Assembly (NCBI GenBank): GCA_019689555.1
Contig: JADGHE010000002.1
Location: forward strand, 1 to 64,000
Direction of reading: 5' to 3'
Source of the DNA: Variibacter sp.
GTDB lineage: Bacteria > Pseudomonadota > Alphaproteobacteria > Rhizobiales > Xanthobacteraceae
DNA length: 64,000 nucleotides
Under the pieces are notes generated by a model. That model was not told the DNA's origin, did not search any database, and was given only the letters and a program-made list of their open reading frames with translations. Below are positions 1 through 9,700 of this stretch, in pieces. The position numbers and the translations under genes were made by a program. Each line of letters starts with the position of its first letter. Position 1 is the stretch's first letter.

Positions 1-70
1 GGTCCGGGGGCGAGACTGAAAACGGGGATGAGGGCGCCGGACGTCTTAGGTCTGCCTGAAGGCGTTAGGC

Positions 71-85
71 TTAAGCGGCGCTTAA
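71..85. promoter_or_regulatory. inverted repeat upstream of rpoD
   Basis: TTAAGC and GCTTAA flank a 3-base spacer about 110 bases before the rpoD start. It could be a protein-binding site or a weak stem. I see no clear -35/-10 pair in bases 1-194, and no end of an upstream gene can be identified there. Confidence 0.2.
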
Positions 86-194
86 CGGGCCCCGTGCAAC
101 TTTGGAATGTGCAGGTTGGGCGGCGCCTTTGCGGGCGTGCGCCTTTTTTGCCGACAGGCTCGCGCCGAGCGAGGCCGGGGCTGTGGAGAGTGTG

Positions 195-2267
<2,073 letters not shown>

Positions 2268-2358
2268 GCCGGGCCCGCTTGCGCGCGAACGGGAAAGTGC
2301 GGCTCGCACGGTTTGGCCGGAGGCGGTCCGGCATTCCATCGGTCGAATTTTCACGGTC

Positions 2359-2380
2359 ATGCCCCGCGACAGCGGGGCAT
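2359..2380 (+). terminator. hairpin after rpoD
   Basis: A perfect 9-base-pair stem (ATGCCCCGC / GCGGGGCAT) with a GACA loop lies 90 bases after the rpoD stop. There is no T tract, so intrinsic termination is uncertain. Hairpins of this composition are also common dispersed repeats in this bacterial group. Confidence 0.4.
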
Positions 2381-2418
2381 TCCGTTTCCGCAACCATGCA
2401 TTCCGTTCCCGCAACCAT
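2377..2418. repeat. two tandem copies of a 21-base unit
   Basis: The unit starts GCATTCCGTTTCCGCAACCA and occurs at 2377-2397 and 2398-2418 with one mismatch. It abuts the hairpin at 2359-2380, and its first bases are the 3' arm of that hairpin. Confidence 0.7.
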
Positions 2419-2512
2419 GTCGGTGCGGACTGGGTCGCCCCGCGCGATCGCATTTCGCCGGCCCGCTTCCTCGTGGCATGATCGCCGGAGCGACGAGGAA
2501 ACGAGGTTCAGC

Positions 2513-3319
2513 ATGTTCGCACGACCGCTCGCGTTTCTCCTTTGCGCGCTGCTGCTCGCGGCGCCCGCGCGCGCAGCCCAATGCGGCGGCGATTTCAACG
2601 CCTTCCTGTCTGCCATGGGGCGCGAGGCCGCGGCCGCGGGCATCTCGCAGGACGTCATCGCGAGCGCCTTTGCCGGGCTTGCGCCGGACGGCACCGTGCT
2701 CGCGTTCGACCGCCGCCAGCACGGCACGTTCCGCCAGAGCTTCGAGCGCTACGCGGCGACGCGCGTCACCGCCGCCCGCATCGCGCGCGGCAAGCAGATG
2801 CTGGCGCGGCACGCCAATCTGTTGGCGCGCATCGAGCGGCAGTTCGGCGTGCCGGGGCCGGTCCTGGTTGCGATCTGGGGACTGGAAAGCGATTTCGGCA
2901 CCGGCGACCTCGGCAAGCTGCCGGTGATCCGCGTGCTCGCGACCCTGGCGCACGACTGCCGCCGCAGCGAGCTGTTTCAACGCGAGCTCATCGCCGCGCT
3001 CAAGATCGTCCAGCGCGGCGACCTTCCGCTGCGCGAACTGCGCGGCGCCTATGCCGGCGAGATCGGCCAGACTCAGTTTCTCCCCTCGTCCTACATCAAG
3101 TATGGCGTCGATTACGACGGCGACGGCCACGTCGACCTCCGGCACAGCGCGGCCGATGTGCTCGCCTCCACCGCGAACCTGCTGAAAGCCAACGGCTGGC
3201 AGGCGGGGGCGCCCTATGGCGAAGGCACGGCGAATTTCGAGGTGCTGCGCGAGTGGAACCGGGCGCTTATCTACCGGAAGACCGTCGTCTATTTCGCCGA
3301 GCGGCTGAAGGAGCGGTGA
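2513..3319 (+). CDS. lytic murein transglycosylase, MltB-like (SLT_2 family)
   Basis: Periplasmic peptidoglycan lyase of 268 residues that cleaves the MurNAc-GlcNAc bond with formation of 1,6-anhydro-MurNAc. Residues 1-20 form a signal peptide ending ARA-A. The catalytic glutamate sits in IWGLESDFGTG, and the family motif AGEIGQTQFLPSSY follows, as in MltB-type enzymes. There is no lipobox cysteine at the cleavage site, so it is probably soluble rather than a lipoprotein. A longer in-frame reading from 1364 only shadows rpoD. The ATG at 2513 is preceded by GAGG. It stands alone between rpoD and the pfpI-like gene. Confidence 0.9.
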   Translation: MFARPLAFLLCALLLAAPARAAQCGGDFNAFLSAMGREAAAAGISQDVIASAFAGLAPDGTVLAFDRRQHGTFRQSFERYAATRVTAARIARGKQMLARHANLLARIERQFGVPGPVLVAIWGLESDFGTGDLGKLPVIRVLATLAHDCRRSELFQRELIAALKIVQRGDLPLRELRGAYAGEIGQTQFLPSSYIKYGVDYDGDGHVDLRHSAADVLASTANLLKANGWQAGAPYGEGTANFEVLREWNRALIYRKTVVYFAERLKER

Positions 3320-3393
3320 GCGCGAGGCTTGTTTTCGTCCTCCGCTGCAGAGGGACGCGCTTGCCCCGGCAAGCCATGAAAAAGGGCTGAAAG

Positions 3394-3500
3394 AGCCGTC
3401 GTCCCGAGGCGCCCGCGAAAGCGGGGGGCCTCGAAGGGCGAAGAGCCCGAGCCGTCACCCTTCGAGGCGCGCGGCGCCAAGGCCGCGCTCGCACCTCGGG
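3394..3500. repeat. dispersed intergenic repeat, copy 1
   Basis: It begins AGCCGTCGTCCCGAGG, and the same 16 bases recur at 15233-15248. The rest is rich in CTTCGAGG and CCTCGAAGG inverted segments typical of intergenic repeats in Bradyrhizobium-like genomes. It fills the space between the transglycosylase and the pfpI-like gene. It carries no ORF worth calling. Confidence 0.55.
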
Positions 3501-3642
3501 GTGGCGGGGAGGCGCATGTTTGGTCCTCGCCGACCGCGCCACGGCCCACCGGGCCACTTCCCGCGAGGCCGATCGCCCCCGTCGGAACGTTGGCGGCGGC
3601 CGATCATTGTCTCCGCATCATCGCAATCGCGGGAGACGAACC

Positions 3643-4206
3643 ATGCCAGGCGAACTGGACGGAAAGCGCATTCTCATTCTCGCCACGCACGGCTTCGAGC
3701 AGTCGGAACTCGAAGTGCCGCGCGACCGGCTGCGCGAGGCGGGCGCGACCGTCGACATCGTGGCGCCCGAGCCCGGCGAGATCAGGGGCTGGGACAAGAA
3801 GGACTGGGGCCGGCCCGTCAAGGTCGACAAGACGCTCGGCGCCGTGCGCGCGGAGGACTACGACGCGATCGTGCTCCCCGGCGGGCAGATCAATCCGGAT
3901 CTTCTGCGCGTCAACAAGGACGCCCTCGAGCTCATCCGCGCCTTCTATCGCGCCGGCAAGGTGGTCGCGGCGGTCTGCCACGCGCCCTGGCTCCTGGTCG
4001 AGACCGGCATCGCGCGCGGGCGGCGGATGACCTCCTACCATTCGATGAAGACCGACGTCGCCAATGCCGGCGCCCAGTGGGAGGATGCGCCGGTGGTCGC
4101 CGACCAGGGGATCATCACCTCGCGCAACCCGGGCGACCTCGAGGCGTTCTGCGCCAAGATCGTGGAGGAGGTGCGGGAAGGCCGCCACCACCGCGCGGCG
4201 GCCTGA
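3643..4206 (+). CDS. PfpI/DJ-1 family protein (type 1 glutamine amidotransferase-like)
   Basis: A 187-residue member of the PfpI/YhbO branch of the DJ-1 superfamily. These are described as cysteine peptidases, deglycases or stress proteins, and the exact reaction here is unknown. Seen: the nucleophile elbow VVAAVCHAPW with Cys followed by His, the upstream glutamate strand HGFEQSELEVPRDRL, and the LPGGQINPD loop. Length and motif order match the family over its whole length. The start at 3643 has GGGAGA 6 bases upstream, and in-frame upstream sequence is non-coding repeat. It is monocistronic by spacing. Confidence 0.9.
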   Translation: MPGELDGKRILILATHGFEQSELEVPRDRLREAGATVDIVAPEPGEIRGWDKKDWGRPVKVDKTLGAVRAEDYDAIVLPGGQINPDLLRVNKDALELIRAFYRAGKVVAAVCHAPWLLVETGIARGRRMTSYHSMKTDVANAGAQWEDAPVVADQGIITSRNPGDLEAFCAKIVEEVREGRHHRAAA

Positions 4207-4474
4207 TCGGGCGGCAAGCGGCGCCGGGACCCGGCCGCCCAGCGGCGCGGGGCCTCGCCCGCCTCTCCGGCGCGCGCCGCGGCTGCGCTGAGCGGCGGCG
4301 CCGCGGCGCTTTGCCGAGCGCGCATTCCCGGCCGCGACCGGGCTTGATCGGAAACAGCGCCGTCATAAGCTGCAGGAGAGGCCTCGCCAGGTCCGGCCAG
4401 GGGAGGGTGCCATCTTCACGCAGTTCGAGCGCCGCCACGAGAAGCTCGCCTCGCCCCGGCGCTTCGCGCACCGG

Positions 4475-4771
4475 ATGCTGCGCGCCGCTGCCTTCTGGCT
4501 TGTGCTCACGGCCGCGGGTCTCCTGATCGGCATCGCCGGCTATGCGGGCTTCGAGGGCATGCCGCTGGTCGACGCCTTCCTCAACGCGGCGATGATCCTG
4601 TCGGGCATGGGGCCGGTGGAAACGCTCAACACCACGGCGGGAAAGATTTTCGCCGGGTGCTACGCGATCTTCTCCGGCCTCGTCATCGTCATCGCGACCG
4701 GCTTCGTGCTCGCGCCGATCTTCCACCGCGTGCTGCACCGCTTCCATGTCGAGTCGCGGCGCGACGATTAG
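4475..4771 (+). CDS. small two-helix membrane protein resembling a K+ channel pore without the selectivity filter
   Basis: 98 residues from the first ATG. Two hydrophobic helices (about residues 7-25 and 60-82) flank a short loop, DAFLNAAMILSGMGPVETL, which sits where two-helix potassium channels carry a pore helix and TVGYGD. The second helix (GKIFAGCYAIFSGLVI) also looks like the Ion_trans_2 inner helix. No TVGYG is present, so potassium selectivity is not expected. The reading frame stays open upstream. With AUC at 4412 as start it would add FTQFERRHEKLASPRRF, and GGGGAGG lies 5 bases before that codon, whereas 4475 has no ribosome site. The true start may therefore be 4412. Homologues of unknown function occur in this order; that point is recall and was not checked. 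Confidence 0.7.
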   Translation: MLRAAAFWLVLTAAGLLIGIAGYAGFEGMPLVDAFLNAAMILSGMGPVETLNTTAGKIFAGCYAIFSGLVIVIATGFVLAPIFHRVLHRFHVESRRDD

Positions 4772-4987
4772 GAAGGCTCCCGGCAGGTGTGGAACGGCGC
4801 GCGCCCGGCGCGGCGCGCAGCGCTGTCGGGGATTGGGCCGCGGCTCGTCGGTTGCCCGCGGGGCCGTGCGGGCCGCGGCCGCGGCGCGGAGGGCGGCCTG
4901 GCGCCCCTTCCCCGAGCGATCAGGGTCTATCTCGGAGCCGCGCTTCGGTTTACGCTTCCGCCTGCGCCCACCACAACGGGGGAAACG

Positions 4988-5278
4988 ATGTCGCTCCTGA
5001 AAAGGCTGTTCGGTTTCGGCTCCTCCTCCGGCGAGAGCGTGGCCCCGGCGGCCTCCACGTCGGTCGAGTACCGAGGCTTCACGATCCGCGCCGAGCCCTA
5101 TCTCGAGGGGGGGCAATACCAGGCCGCCGGAGTCATCACCAAGATCGTCGGCGGCGTCGCCAAGGAGCACCATTTCATCCGTGCGGACCGCTATCCCGCG
5201 CTCGACCAGGCGGTTGAAATCTCCCTCGAGAAGGGCCGCCGCATCGTCGACGAACGCGGCGAGCGGATGTTCGATTGA
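4988..5278 (+). CDS. HlyU family protein
   Basis: 96 residues matching the small HlyU domain family along its length: EYRGFTIRAEPYLEGGQYQ, then EHHFIRADRYPALDQAVE, and the terminal IVDERGERMFD. The family is named after a Vibrio activator, but these short alphaproteobacterial members lack an obvious helix-turn-helix, and their role is not established. The N-terminus MSLLKRLFGFG is amphipathic. The start at 4988 follows GGGGGAAACG. An upstream in-frame extension from 4787 is low-complexity and not credible. Confidence 0.8.
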   Translation: MSLLKRLFGFGSSSGESVAPAASTSVEYRGFTIRAEPYLEGGQYQAAGVITKIVGGVAKEHHFIRADRYPALDQAVEISLEKGRRIVDERGERMFD

Positions 5279-5320
5279 GCGCGCCGCGGGTGCTGTCCGC
5301 GGGCGGGCGCAGGCGCGCGC

Positions 5321-6172
5321 TCAGCGCCAGCGCAGGAGTCGCCGCTCGAGCCGCGACAGCACCGTGCCGATGATGAGCCCCATCACGGACAGCACGGCGA
5401 CGCCGGCCATCAGCTGGTCGGTGCGCATCATGTTGCCGGCGGCGAGGATGAAGGCGCCGATGCCGAACTGCGCGCCGATCATCTCGGCGGCGACGAGCAG
5501 AATAAGCGCGATCGAGGCGCTGACGCGAAAGCCCGCAAGGATATTGGGCAGCGCGCCCGGCAAGATCACCACCCGCACGACGCGGCGGGGCGAGAGCCCG
5601 AAGCTCTGCGCCATGCGGATGAGATTGCGCGGCACCGCGTCGACGCCCGAATAGGCGGCGATCGTGGTCGGAAAGAACACGCCAAGCGCGATCGTCGCGA
5701 TCTTCGAGGCCTCGCCGATGCCGAGCCACAGGATGAGCAGCGGCAGCAGCGCGATTTTCGGGATCGGAAACAGCGCCGAGACGAAGGGCAGGCCAATCGC
5801 CCGCGCGAGCGACCAGATGCCCATGGCGAGCCCCAGCGCGAGCCCGGCCGCGGTGCCGATGATCCAGCCGGCCACGATCCGCTCGAGCGAGACGCCGAGA
5901 TGGTGCCACAGCAGCCCGCTTGCGCCGAGCTCCCATAGCGCGTTGACGATGTCGCTCGGTGTCGGCAGAAAGAGCGCGCTCACCATGCCGTTGCGCACCG
6001 CCAATTCCCACATGCCCAATACGGCCGCGAAGAAGCCGAGCGACGCGCCGCGCCAGCGCGCGACGACAAAGCCGCCGCCGCGGAACGGCACCTCGCGCGG
6101 GGCGGAATCGTCCTGCGTCGGGAACGCGCGCGCGGCGGGGCGGGAATCAAGCGCGGGGCGGGAATCAAGCAT
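5321..6172 (-). CDS. ABC transporter permease, SsuC/TauC type
   Basis: 283-residue integral membrane subunit of the nitrate/sulfonate/taurine class of importers. About six hydrophobic segments follow a 40-residue polar N-terminus that includes a short imperfect repeat (DSRPALDSRPA). The cytoplasmic coupling loop is in the usual place (LGIGEASKIATIALGVFFPT, then GVDAVPRNLIRMAQSFG). It overlaps the ATPase gene by 8 bases, so the two are translationally linked, ATPase first. No periplasmic binding protein gene is adjacent on either side, so the ligand cannot be guessed. Confidence 0.9.
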   Translation of the reverse strand: MLDSRPALDSRPAARAFPTQDDSAPREVPFRGGGFVVARWRGASLGFFAAVLGMWELAVRNGMVSALFLPTPSDIVNALWELGASGLLWHHLGVSLERIVAGWIIGTAAGLALGLAMGIWSLARAIGLPFVSALFPIPKIALLPLLILWLGIGEASKIATIALGVFFPTTIAAYSGVDAVPRNLIRMAQSFGLSPRRVVRVVILPGALPNILAGFRVSASIALILLVAAEMIGAQFGIGAFILAAGNMMRTDQLMAGVAVLSVMGLIIGTVLSRLERRLLRWR

Positions 6173-6953
6173 CGAGCGCCTCGTCGGGAATCATCTCGCG
6201 CTCGGCGATCTGCGCCTCCGCCTTGATGAGGCTCCACAGGTCCTCGTGCAGCTTGGCGAGATCGGCCTGCGCGGCGGGGGCCGCGCGCTCGGCCTGCGGC
6301 AGCGGCACCGGGACGATGCGGCGGATGCGGCCGGGCCGGCGGGAGAGCACGACGATGCGGTCGGCGAGCCGCAGCGCTTCGGTCAGATTGTGCGTCACAT
6401 AAACGACCGACAGCCGCTCGCGCAGCCAGAGCGACAGGAAGTCCTCCATCAGCAGCTCGCGCGTCTGCGCGTCGAGCGCCGAGAGCGGCTCGTCCATCAG
6501 CAGCACCGCGGGCCTGGCGGCGAGCGCGCGGGCAATCCCGACGCGCTGGCGCATGCCGCCGGAAAGCTGCTTGGGAAACGCGTTGCGGAATTCCTGCAGG
6601 CCGGTGCGCGCGAGCACGTCCTCGATGCGGCGCGCCCGCTCCGCCGCGTCGAGCCGGTGGTGCTCGAGGGCGAGCGCCACATTGCCTTCGACGGTGCGCC
6701 AGGGCAGCAGGGCGAAATCCTGGAAGACGTAGGTGAACGGGTTCAGCGATTCGGGTCCGGGCGCGCCGCGCACCAGCACGCGCCCGCGCGTCGGGCGCAG
6801 AATGCCCCCCATGATGCCGAGCAGGGTGGACTTGCCGCAGCCGGACGGTCCGATCAGCGCCAGGATTTCGCCCGGCCGCACCGTCAGACGAATGCCCTCG
6901 AGCGCCATGACGGGGCCGTAGGCATGCCCCACATCTTCGACGATCAACTCCAT
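6165..6953 (-). CDS. ABC transporter ATP-binding protein, SsuB/TauB type
   Basis: 262-residue ATPase that would drive the permease encoded just downstream. Walker A is GPSGCGKST (near residue 36), the Q-loop is FQDFALLPWR, the signature is LSGGMRQRVGIARAL, and Walker B is VLLMDEPLSALD with the switch histidine in YVTHNLTEA. The C-terminal 50 residues (after RRPGRIRRIVPV) are the usual extension of the nitrate/taurine group. The gene is the first of a two-gene unit. Confidence 0.93.
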   Translation of the reverse strand: MELIVEDVGHAYGPVMALEGIRLTVRPGEILALIGPSGCGKSTLLGIMGGILRPTRGRVLVRGAPGPESLNPFTYVFQDFALLPWRTVEGNVALALEHHRLDAAERARRIEDVLARTGLQEFRNAFPKQLSGGMRQRVGIARALAARPAVLLMDEPLSALDAQTRELLMEDFLSLWLRERLSVVYVTHNLTEALRLADRIVVLSRRPGRIRRIVPVPLPQAERAAPAAQADLAKLHEDLWSLIKAEAQIAEREMIPDEALDA

Positions 6954-7172
6954 GCCTGCGCCCTCTGCCGCGCTTCACATTCCCTGCCGGCGGGCCGCGG
7001 TCAAGCCTTCGTCCGCCTTCCGGCGCGCATGCGGCTGGCGCGGCGGGCGTGGAAGGCCGGAGCGCGCGGGTGCGCGCCCGGCTTCGCCGGAAGGGCAGCG
7101 GCCACGCGGCGCGGCCTCTCCGCTTCGCGTGCCCCGTTGCGCCGCCGCAAGTTCACGTAAGGAGACAAGAAT

Positions 7173-8930
7173 ATGAACGTCAGCACCTCTTCGGAATCGG
7201 TCAAAGAAGCCGAGATGCACATCGAATGGGACGTTCCCATCGAGATGGACGACGGCGTGGTGCTGCGCGCGGATGTCTTTCGCCCGGTGCAGCCGGGCCG
7301 CTATCCGGTCCTCATGAGCTATGGCCCCTACGGCAAGGGCCTGCATTTCGAGGACGGCTACAAGACCGCCTGGGACATCATGGCCCGGGACTACCCGGAC
7401 ACGGTCCGCAACACCAGCAACAAGTACCAGAACTGGGAGGTGGTGGATCCCGAGAAGTGGGTGCCCCACGGCTACGCCATCGTGAGAGTGGACTCGCGCG
7501 GGGCCGGCCGCTCGCCGGGCGTGATCGATCACCATTCGGTGCGCGAGACCAAGGACTTCGCCGCGTGCATCGAATGGGCGGGCAGTCAGCCGTGGAGCAA
7601 CGGCAAGGTGGGACTTGCGGGCATCTCCTACTACGCGACCAATCAGTGGCGCGTCGCGGGCCTGAAGCCGAAGCACCTCGCCGCCATCTGCGTCTGGGAG
7701 GGCTATGCCGACCGCTATCGCGACGCCACGCATCACGGCGGCATCGTCTGCACGTTCCAGAAGCACTGGCAGGACATGCAGGTGAAGACCGTGCAGCACG
7801 GCGTGGGCGAGCGCGGCAAGCGCAGCCGCGTCACCGGCGAGCTCGTCTGCGGGCCGGAGACGCTGCCCGAGGAGGAGCTGATCAAGAATCGCAAGCCGCT
7901 CTGGGACGAGATCCTCGCGCACCCGCTCGACGGCCCCTACTACTGGGAGCGCTCGGCCCAGTGGGACAAGGTGGAGGTGCCCGTGCTGTCCTGCGGCAAC
8001 TGGGGCGGCAATGGCCTGCACCTGCGCGGCAATATCGAGGGGTTCATGCGCGCCGCCTCCAAGCAGAAGTGGCTGGAGATGCACGGCGGCACCCATTGGG
8101 CGGTCTTCTACACCGACTACGCCAACGATCTGCAGCGCCGCTTCTTCGACTACTTCCTCAAGGGCGAGAAGAACGGCTGGGACCAGCAGCCGCGCGTGCA
8201 GCTCAACATCCGCCATCCCGGTGAGAAGTTCGTCCTCCGCCACGAGAACGAGTGGCCGATCGCGCGGACGCGGTGGACCAAGCTCTTCCTCGACCCCGTG
8301 GGCCGCGCGCTCACCGAGGAACCTGCCAAGCGCGAGGGCAAGCTCGGCTTCGAGGCGCTGGGCGAGGGCCTCACCTTCTGGTCGGAGCCGATGCCCGCCG
8401 ACACGGAGGTCACGGGCCCGCTCGCCGCGAAGCTCTTCGTCTCCTCCTCGACCAGCGATGCCGACATCTTCCTCGTCGTGCGCGTGTTCGATCCCTTCGG
8501 CAACGAGGTGACCTTCCAGGGCGCCCTCGACCCGCACACGCCGATCGCGCAAGGGTGGCTCAGAGCCTCGCACCGCAAGCTCGACGAAAAGCTGTCGCTG
8601 CCCTACCGCCCCTATCACACCCACGACGAGAAGCAGCCGCTGACGCCGGGCGAGGTGTACGAGCTCGACATCGAGATCTGGCCGACCTGCATCGTGATCC
8701 CCAAGGGCTATCGCCTGGCGCTCAGCGTGCGCGGCAAGGACTACGAGTATGGCGGGCCGCCCGAGCACCTCTCCAACATGAAAAATCCGATGCGCGGCTG
8801 CGGGCCCTTCCTGCACGACGAGCCGCTCGATCGTCCGCCGGAGATCTACGGCGGCACCACGACGCTCCACTTCGGCCCGGAGCGGCAGGCCTATCTGCTG
8901 CTGCCGATCGTGCCGCCGAAGGACGCCTAG
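7173..8930 (+). CDS. CocE/NonD family hydrolase (S15 alpha/beta hydrolase)
   Basis: 585-residue serine hydrolase of the CocE/X-Pro dipeptidyl-peptidase class, which cleaves esters or amides; the substrate is unknown. N-terminal alpha/beta hydrolase: PIEMDDGVVLRADVFRP, the oxyanion tyrosine region SYGPYGKG, RVDSRGAGRSPG, and the nucleophile serine in VGLAGISYYATNQW. The catalytic histidine is probably in MHGGTHWAVFY. A C-terminal jelly-roll domain follows (GLTFWSEPMPADTEVTGPLA, then LSVRGKDYEYGG). There is no signal peptide, so it is cytoplasmic. GGAG stands 9 bases before the ATG at 7173. It is divergent from the ABC ATPase, with 219 bases between. Confidence 0.9.
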   Translation: MNVSTSSESVKEAEMHIEWDVPIEMDDGVVLRADVFRPVQPGRYPVLMSYGPYGKGLHFEDGYKTAWDIMARDYPDTVRNTSNKYQNWEVVDPEKWVPHGYAIVRVDSRGAGRSPGVIDHHSVRETKDFAACIEWAGSQPWSNGKVGLAGISYYATNQWRVAGLKPKHLAAICVWEGYADRYRDATHHGGIVCTFQKHWQDMQVKTVQHGVGERGKRSRVTGELVCGPETLPEEELIKNRKPLWDEILAHPLDGPYYWERSAQWDKVEVPVLSCGNWGGNGLHLRGNIEGFMRAASKQKWLEMHGGTHWAVFYTDYANDLQRRFFDYFLKGEKNGWDQQPRVQLNIRHPGEKFVLRHENEWPIARTRWTKLFLDPVGRALTEEPAKREGKLGFEALGEGLTFWSEPMPADTEVTGPLAAKLFVSSSTSDADIFLVVRVFDPFGNEVTFQGALDPHTPIAQGWLRASHRKLDEKLSLPYRPYHTHDEKQPLTPGEVYELDIEIWPTCIVIPKGYRLALSVRGKDYEYGGPPEHLSNMKNPMRGCGPFLHDEPLDRPPEIYGGTTTLHFGPERQAYLLLPIVPPKDA

Positions 8931-9265
8931 TCACCGATCGACTCGACCCGAAGCGTGGGTCCGTGTGCCCGATGCAGTGCACCGCTCAGGCGGTGCACTG
9001 CTGCGCCGGCTTGAATTATTGCGCGCTCACGTTCCCCCGGATGCGGCGCGGCACGACGGCGCAGCGTCGTCGTGCAACGCTGCTCGGGGGGGGGGTCGGT
9101 CTCGGAGCATCTGAATCGAGGCCGCGGCTGTGGCGCGGCTGAGCCGAAATCCGGCTCCCGGTCGCGGCGCGGCCGCTGCACGAAGACCCCGCGTCTGCCG
9201 CGCACCGCCGCAATACGCTCCGCGCTCTCCCGCGCGCGAGACACGTGCTCGAATCGAAACCGCGC
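8931..9265. other. 335-base intergenic region with two hairpins and a G10 run
   Basis: No credible gene. It holds the 12-bp stem at 8974-9001 and a second stem of 8 bp at 9051-9075 (GCACGACG / CGTCGTGC, 9-base loop). A run of ten G sits at 9086-9095. The region lies between two convergent genes, so one or both stems probably end their transcripts. Confidence 0.5.
8974..9001. terminator. perfect 12-bp hairpin after the CocE gene
   Basis: GCAGTGCACCGC and GCGGTGCACTGC pair perfectly around a TCAG loop, 43 bases after the hydrolase stop. There is no T tract on either side. The convergent gene ends 265 bases away. Bidirectional termination is the simplest reading. Confidence 0.5.
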
Positions 9266-9637
9266 TTAAGGGCAGGGGCCGAGGCAGACCTCGACGCCGT
9301 CGCTGTTGCGGTAGCGGCCGGGCCCGAGCCGCTCATAGGCGATGCAGCGGCGCCGTTCGGGCGCGTCGTCGGAGCCGCGCCGGCACACGAGCCCGCCGTC
9401 GGCCTCCCAGACGCCGCGGGCGAAGACCCCCGAGCCGGCGACCACGGCGGTGCCGTCCGGCAGATGCACGGTGCAGAGGGCCTTGCCGGCGAAGGGCCCC
9501 GAGCGCGGCGTGCCGCACAGCGGCACGCCCACGACTTCGCGGCGAAACTCCTCGGCCGTCAAAGGCGCGGCCCGCAGCGGCGACCCGGCAAGCAGCGCCG
9601 TTCCGGCGAGGGCCACGACCAGCGCAGACTTCATCAT
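9266..9637 (-). CDS. small secreted protein of unknown function
   Basis: 123 residues beginning MMKSALVVALAGTALLAG, a signal peptide with cleavage expected near LRAAP. The mature part of about 100 residues has six cysteines (VGVPLCGTP, ALCTVHLPDG, GLVCRRG, RRRCIAYERL, EVCLGPCP), which suggests disulfide bonds in the periplasm. LPDGTAVVAGSGVFARGVWE looks like a small beta fold. Not recognised as a named family. Two adjacent ATGs (9637 and 9634) are possible starts behind AGAGGCAGAAGG. The longer reading to 9697 adds a poor N-terminus. Confidence 0.65.
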   Translation of the reverse strand: MMKSALVVALAGTALLAGSPLRAAPLTAEEFRREVVGVPLCGTPRSGPFAGKALCTVHLPDGTAVVAGSGVFARGVWEADGGLVCRRGSDDAPERRRCIAYERLGPGRYRNSDGVEVCLGPCP

Positions 9638-9700
9638 GCCTTCTGCCTCTGAAGCACATCCCCACGAAGGGGCCCAAGGGGGGAAGGAGCGCGTCACCCC

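Noticed and set aside
4412-4474. Simple annotation of the AUC as the start codon
   Set aside because: Kept as a finding only. A non-standard start cannot be set from sequence alone, so the feature keeps the first ATG.
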